Source of the DNA: an uncultured Eubacteriales bacterium
GTDB lineage: Bacteria; Bacillota; Clostridia; TANB77; CAG-508
Length of the DNA stretch: 8,268 nt
Direction: 5' to 3'
NCBI GenBank assembly: GCA_902766085.1
Contig: CACXCH010000021.1
Coordinates: forward strand, 1-8,268
Shown here: one piece after another, positions 6,591 to 8,268 of the stretch
Numbering within the stretch: position 1 is the stretch's first letter
Layout: each line of letters opens with the position of its first letter
Made by a program: the position numbers and the translations under genes
The notes under the pieces: generated by a model
The model's database searches: none
What the model was told of the DNA's origin: nothing
The model's input: only the letters and a program-made list of their open reading frames with translations

Positions 6591-7382
6591 CTATAATTCT
6601 TTTGATTTTAATTTTTTCTTTTTAACATTTTGTTTATTAAATGTGTGTCTTGCTTTATTTTTTTCTTTCGATTTAAAGTCCTTTTTCTTTTGCATTTCTT
6701 GTTTTATTTCAGAAAGCTCTTTTTTTACTGATTTTCTATCATTGATTTTTTTCGTTTTGCCCTCTGATTTCAATGAGTAAGGCTCTGACAGAGGACTTTG
6801 GTCTGTCTTCGCCATATTGAAATTTATATTTTCTTCCTTTTGCATTGGAGCTTGTTCTTGCTTTTCTTGGGCTATATCTTGAATATTTTTTGTTTGAACA
6901 TTTATATTTCTTGATTCAGGTTCATTTAACTTTTGTTCATTATGTATTTTTTCTAACTCTTTTTTCAATGTCTTTTGAACTTCAGTTTTAACTTTAACAG
7001 GATTAGAAGTTGTAAGTTTAAATCTTTCAACAATTCTATCTATCTTACTTGCATCTTCCTCTCTAACCATAATATCAACCATCCCATCAAGATTTTTATT
7101 TTGTCTATTTATTAAAGCAGAATATAAAACTCCATAACTTTTTGCTTCTTTTGCAAATTTAGCAAGATCTTTTTTTTGTATTGTAAAAACTGATAAGTTT
7201 TTGCCTGATTTAAGCATTGAATTTAATCTTGCTTTTCCTCTAGTTTGTTCTTTATTTTTCAAAACATTTAAAAGTAATCCTATAAAATGTTCAGCTCCTT
7301 TGCCTGATATTCTGCAAGCCACTTCAACACCTTCAAGATAAAATCTTACCATTTGCTCTGCTGCATCTCCTCCAGTATTCAT
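6591..7382 (-). CDS. PcfB-like (DUF3801) conjugation accessory protein
   Basis: This 263-residue protein resembles the PcfB/DUF3801 family that is encoded next to the relaxase in Gram-positive conjugative elements; PcfB of plasmid pCF10 helps the relaxosome dock with the coupling protein. The conserved part is about residues 1-125: it opens MNTGGDAAEQMVRFYLEGVE and includes the TRGKARLNSMLKSGK segment (47-61), a KSYGVLYSAL block (81-90) and the MVREEDASKIDRIVERF segment (105-121). Residues about 135-263 are a Lys/Glu/Gln-rich, low-complexity, probably disordered and very basic tail, and are not recognisable. There is no signal peptide or membrane segment, so it is cytoplasmic. The ATG shares 4 bases with the relaxase stop, with a GGGAGA site 8 bases upstream inside the relaxase gene, so the two are very likely translationally coupled. 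Function is inferred from family and position. Confidence 0.85.
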   Translation of the reverse strand: MNTGGDAAEQMVRFYLEGVEVACRISGKGAEHFIGLLLNVLKNKEQTRGKARLNSMLKSGKNLSVFTIQKKDLAKFAKEAKSYGVLYSALINRQNKNLDGMVDIMVREEDASKIDRIVERFKLTTSNPVKVKTEVQKTLKKELEKIHNEQKLNEPESRNINVQTKNIQDIAQEKQEQAPMQKEENINFNMAKTDQSPLSEPYSLKSEGKTKKINDRKSVKKELSEIKQEMQKKKDFKSKEKNKARHTFNKQNVKKKKLKSKEL

Positions 7383-8268
7383 ACACTATTTCTCCCTTCT
7401 CTTTGATTTTTTACTTTTTCTAATTTTTGGTTTTTCTTTTGTTCTTCTTCGTTCTTAAGTTCTTTAATATTTTCTTTCATCTCAGGTATTCTTGTTTTTA
7501 TATCCGCAATGAGCACCACCTCCTTTCTTAAATTTTCTAGCTCCTCTAGTATTTTAGAAATTTGCTTATTATTTTCAAATTTAATATCTTTATTTTCAGT
7601 TCTTTTGTTTTTTTTCCACAAAATTTCTTTTTGAGATTCCAATTCTTTAATCTCATCTAATTTACTTTCTTCATAATTATTTAAATCCTCTGATGTTTCA
7701 ATATTATTTGTTGCCAATAACTTTGCTTCATTAGAAAACATATTCATTTTAGAAATATCTGCTCTCATAGAAAGTGTTAGTCTTTTACTTGGATATCTCT
7801 TGGAATATGGTTTCAATAAATACATATAGTGAAAATATATTGCCATAAAACCTGTAACTTTATATTTCTTTTTAGAAACTAAAAGAGTTCCACTTTTGAA
7901 AGGCTTATTATAACTTTCAATAAATGGAACTCTAACAGATTCTTCCTCCAATATTCTTCTTTTTATATTTTCAATAGAGTAAAATTCTCCATATCTTCTT
8001 TCTATTCTGATATTTCGATTATATTTATAATTTCTAATTGAAATCTTGCCATATCGTTCATAAATATCATATCCTAATTTATTCATTAGTTTAAAGAAAT
8101 CTTTATATGAATAACTTTGCTTTATTGCAAAATCTAAATCCTTTTTTGCAGTTTGTGAATAATTATCTTTGCTATAATATTTATTTGCATATTGTTTAAA
8201 ATCAATTTTCTTTACTTTAGGTTTCTCTACTATAGACAAGTTATATTCTTTACACAAGCTATCACTTA
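7379..8268 (-). CDS. MOBP-type relaxase (mobilisation nuclease), C-terminal part; gene cut by the right window edge
   Basis: Relaxases of this family nick the element at oriT, stay covalently bound to the 5' end and are piloted into the recipient. The frame is open to the right edge, reading Ser-Asp-Ser-Leu before Cys; the first possible start, a TTG at 8257, is simply that internal Leu codon, so the true start is outside. 295 residues are visible. Residues 10-16 (LSIVEKP) match the segment that, in Tn1549-type relaxases, directly follows the nuclease domain, so about 160 N-terminal residues with the catalytic Tyr and the His metal site are missing from view (estimate from memory of the family). 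Residues 137-163 (GFMAIYFHYMYLL and a basic stretch) resemble the conserved C-terminal region of these relaxases. Residues about 195-285 are Lys/Glu/Leu-rich and probably coiled coil. The stop overlaps the next start as ATGA. Family assignment is firm; activity cannot be judged. Confidence 0.88.
   Translation of the reverse strand, partial: SDSLCKEYNLSIVEKPKVKKIDFKQYANKYYSKDNYSQTAKKDLDFAIKQSYSYKDFFKLMNKLGYDIYERYGKISIRNYKYNRNIRIERRYGEFYSIENIKRRILEEESVRVPFIESYNKPFKSGTLLVSKKKYKVTGFMAIYFHYMYLLKPYSKRYPSKRLTLSMRADISKMNMFSNEAKLLATNNIETSEDLNNYEESKLDEIKELESQKEILWKKNKRTENKDIKFENNKQISKILEELENLRKEVVLIADIKTRIPEMKENIKELKNEEEQKKNQKLEKVKNQREGRNSV

Noticed and set aside
8255..8257. TTG as a real start of a 292-residue protein
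   Set aside because: The frame stays open to the right edge and the upstream codons (Ser-Asp-Ser) continue a match to Tn1549-type relaxases, so the TTG is an internal Leu codon.
1..8268. CRISPR array, tRNA, insertion sequence, attachment site or cargo system
   Set aside because: No spaced direct repeats, tRNA-like folds, transposase or integrase frames were seen by eye; coding density for conjugation genes is almost complete.

Overview
The window is a compact block of conjugation genes, all on the minus strand, so transcription runs from the right edge to the left. Gene content and order (relaxase, PcfB/DUF3801 protein, small ORF, VirD4 coupling protein, pilin-like protein, VirB6-like channel protein, small acidic protein, PrgI/VirB3-like protein, VirB4 ATPase) match the transfer module of the Tn1549 / Clostridioides difficile CTn family of integrative and conjugative elements. 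The very AT-rich DNA, AGA/TTA/AAA-biased codon use, strong AGGAGG ribosome binding sites, TGG for Trp and a Gram-positive type signal peptide point to a low-GC Firmicute, most likely an anaerobic member of the Clostridia. The species cannot be told from this sequence.

Layout, in order of transcription. 8268-7379: 3' part of a MOBP-type relaxase gene; its catalytic N-terminal domain lies beyond the right edge. 7382-6591: PcfB-like relaxosome or coupling accessory protein, overlapping the relaxase gene by 4 bases (ATGA). 6579-6388: a 63-residue protein of unknown function. 6401-4578: VirD4/TraG coupling ATPase. 4591-4208: VirB2/Maff2-like small membrane protein with a signal peptide. 4207-4114: the only real intergenic gap of the operon, with a weak hairpin. 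4113-4063: a possible 16-codon leader peptide whose stop overlaps the start of the next gene (TAGTG). 4063-3236: VirB6/TrbL-like polytopic membrane protein. 3225-2806: an uncharacterised soluble, charged protein. 2802-2338: PrgI-family, VirB3-like membrane protein. 2312-1: VirB4-like ATPase, open to the left edge and probably lacking only its last residues.

Inferred joint function: the relaxase and PcfB-like protein form the DNA-processing complex on the nicked element; VirD4 brings it to a membrane channel built from the VirB6-, PrgI/VirB3- and VirB2-like proteins, powered by VirB4. Genes overlap or are separated by a few bases, and most have a strong Shine-Dalgarno sequence over the stop of the gene before, so a single translationally coupled polycistronic message is likely. 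No promoter is evident in the window.

No cargo, insertion sequence, tRNA, CRISPR array, integrase or attachment site was seen. The system as a whole is a known type of secretion apparatus. The less familiar parts are the leader ORF and hairpin before the virB6-like gene, the N-terminal extension of the pilin-like protein, and the two small unknown proteins.
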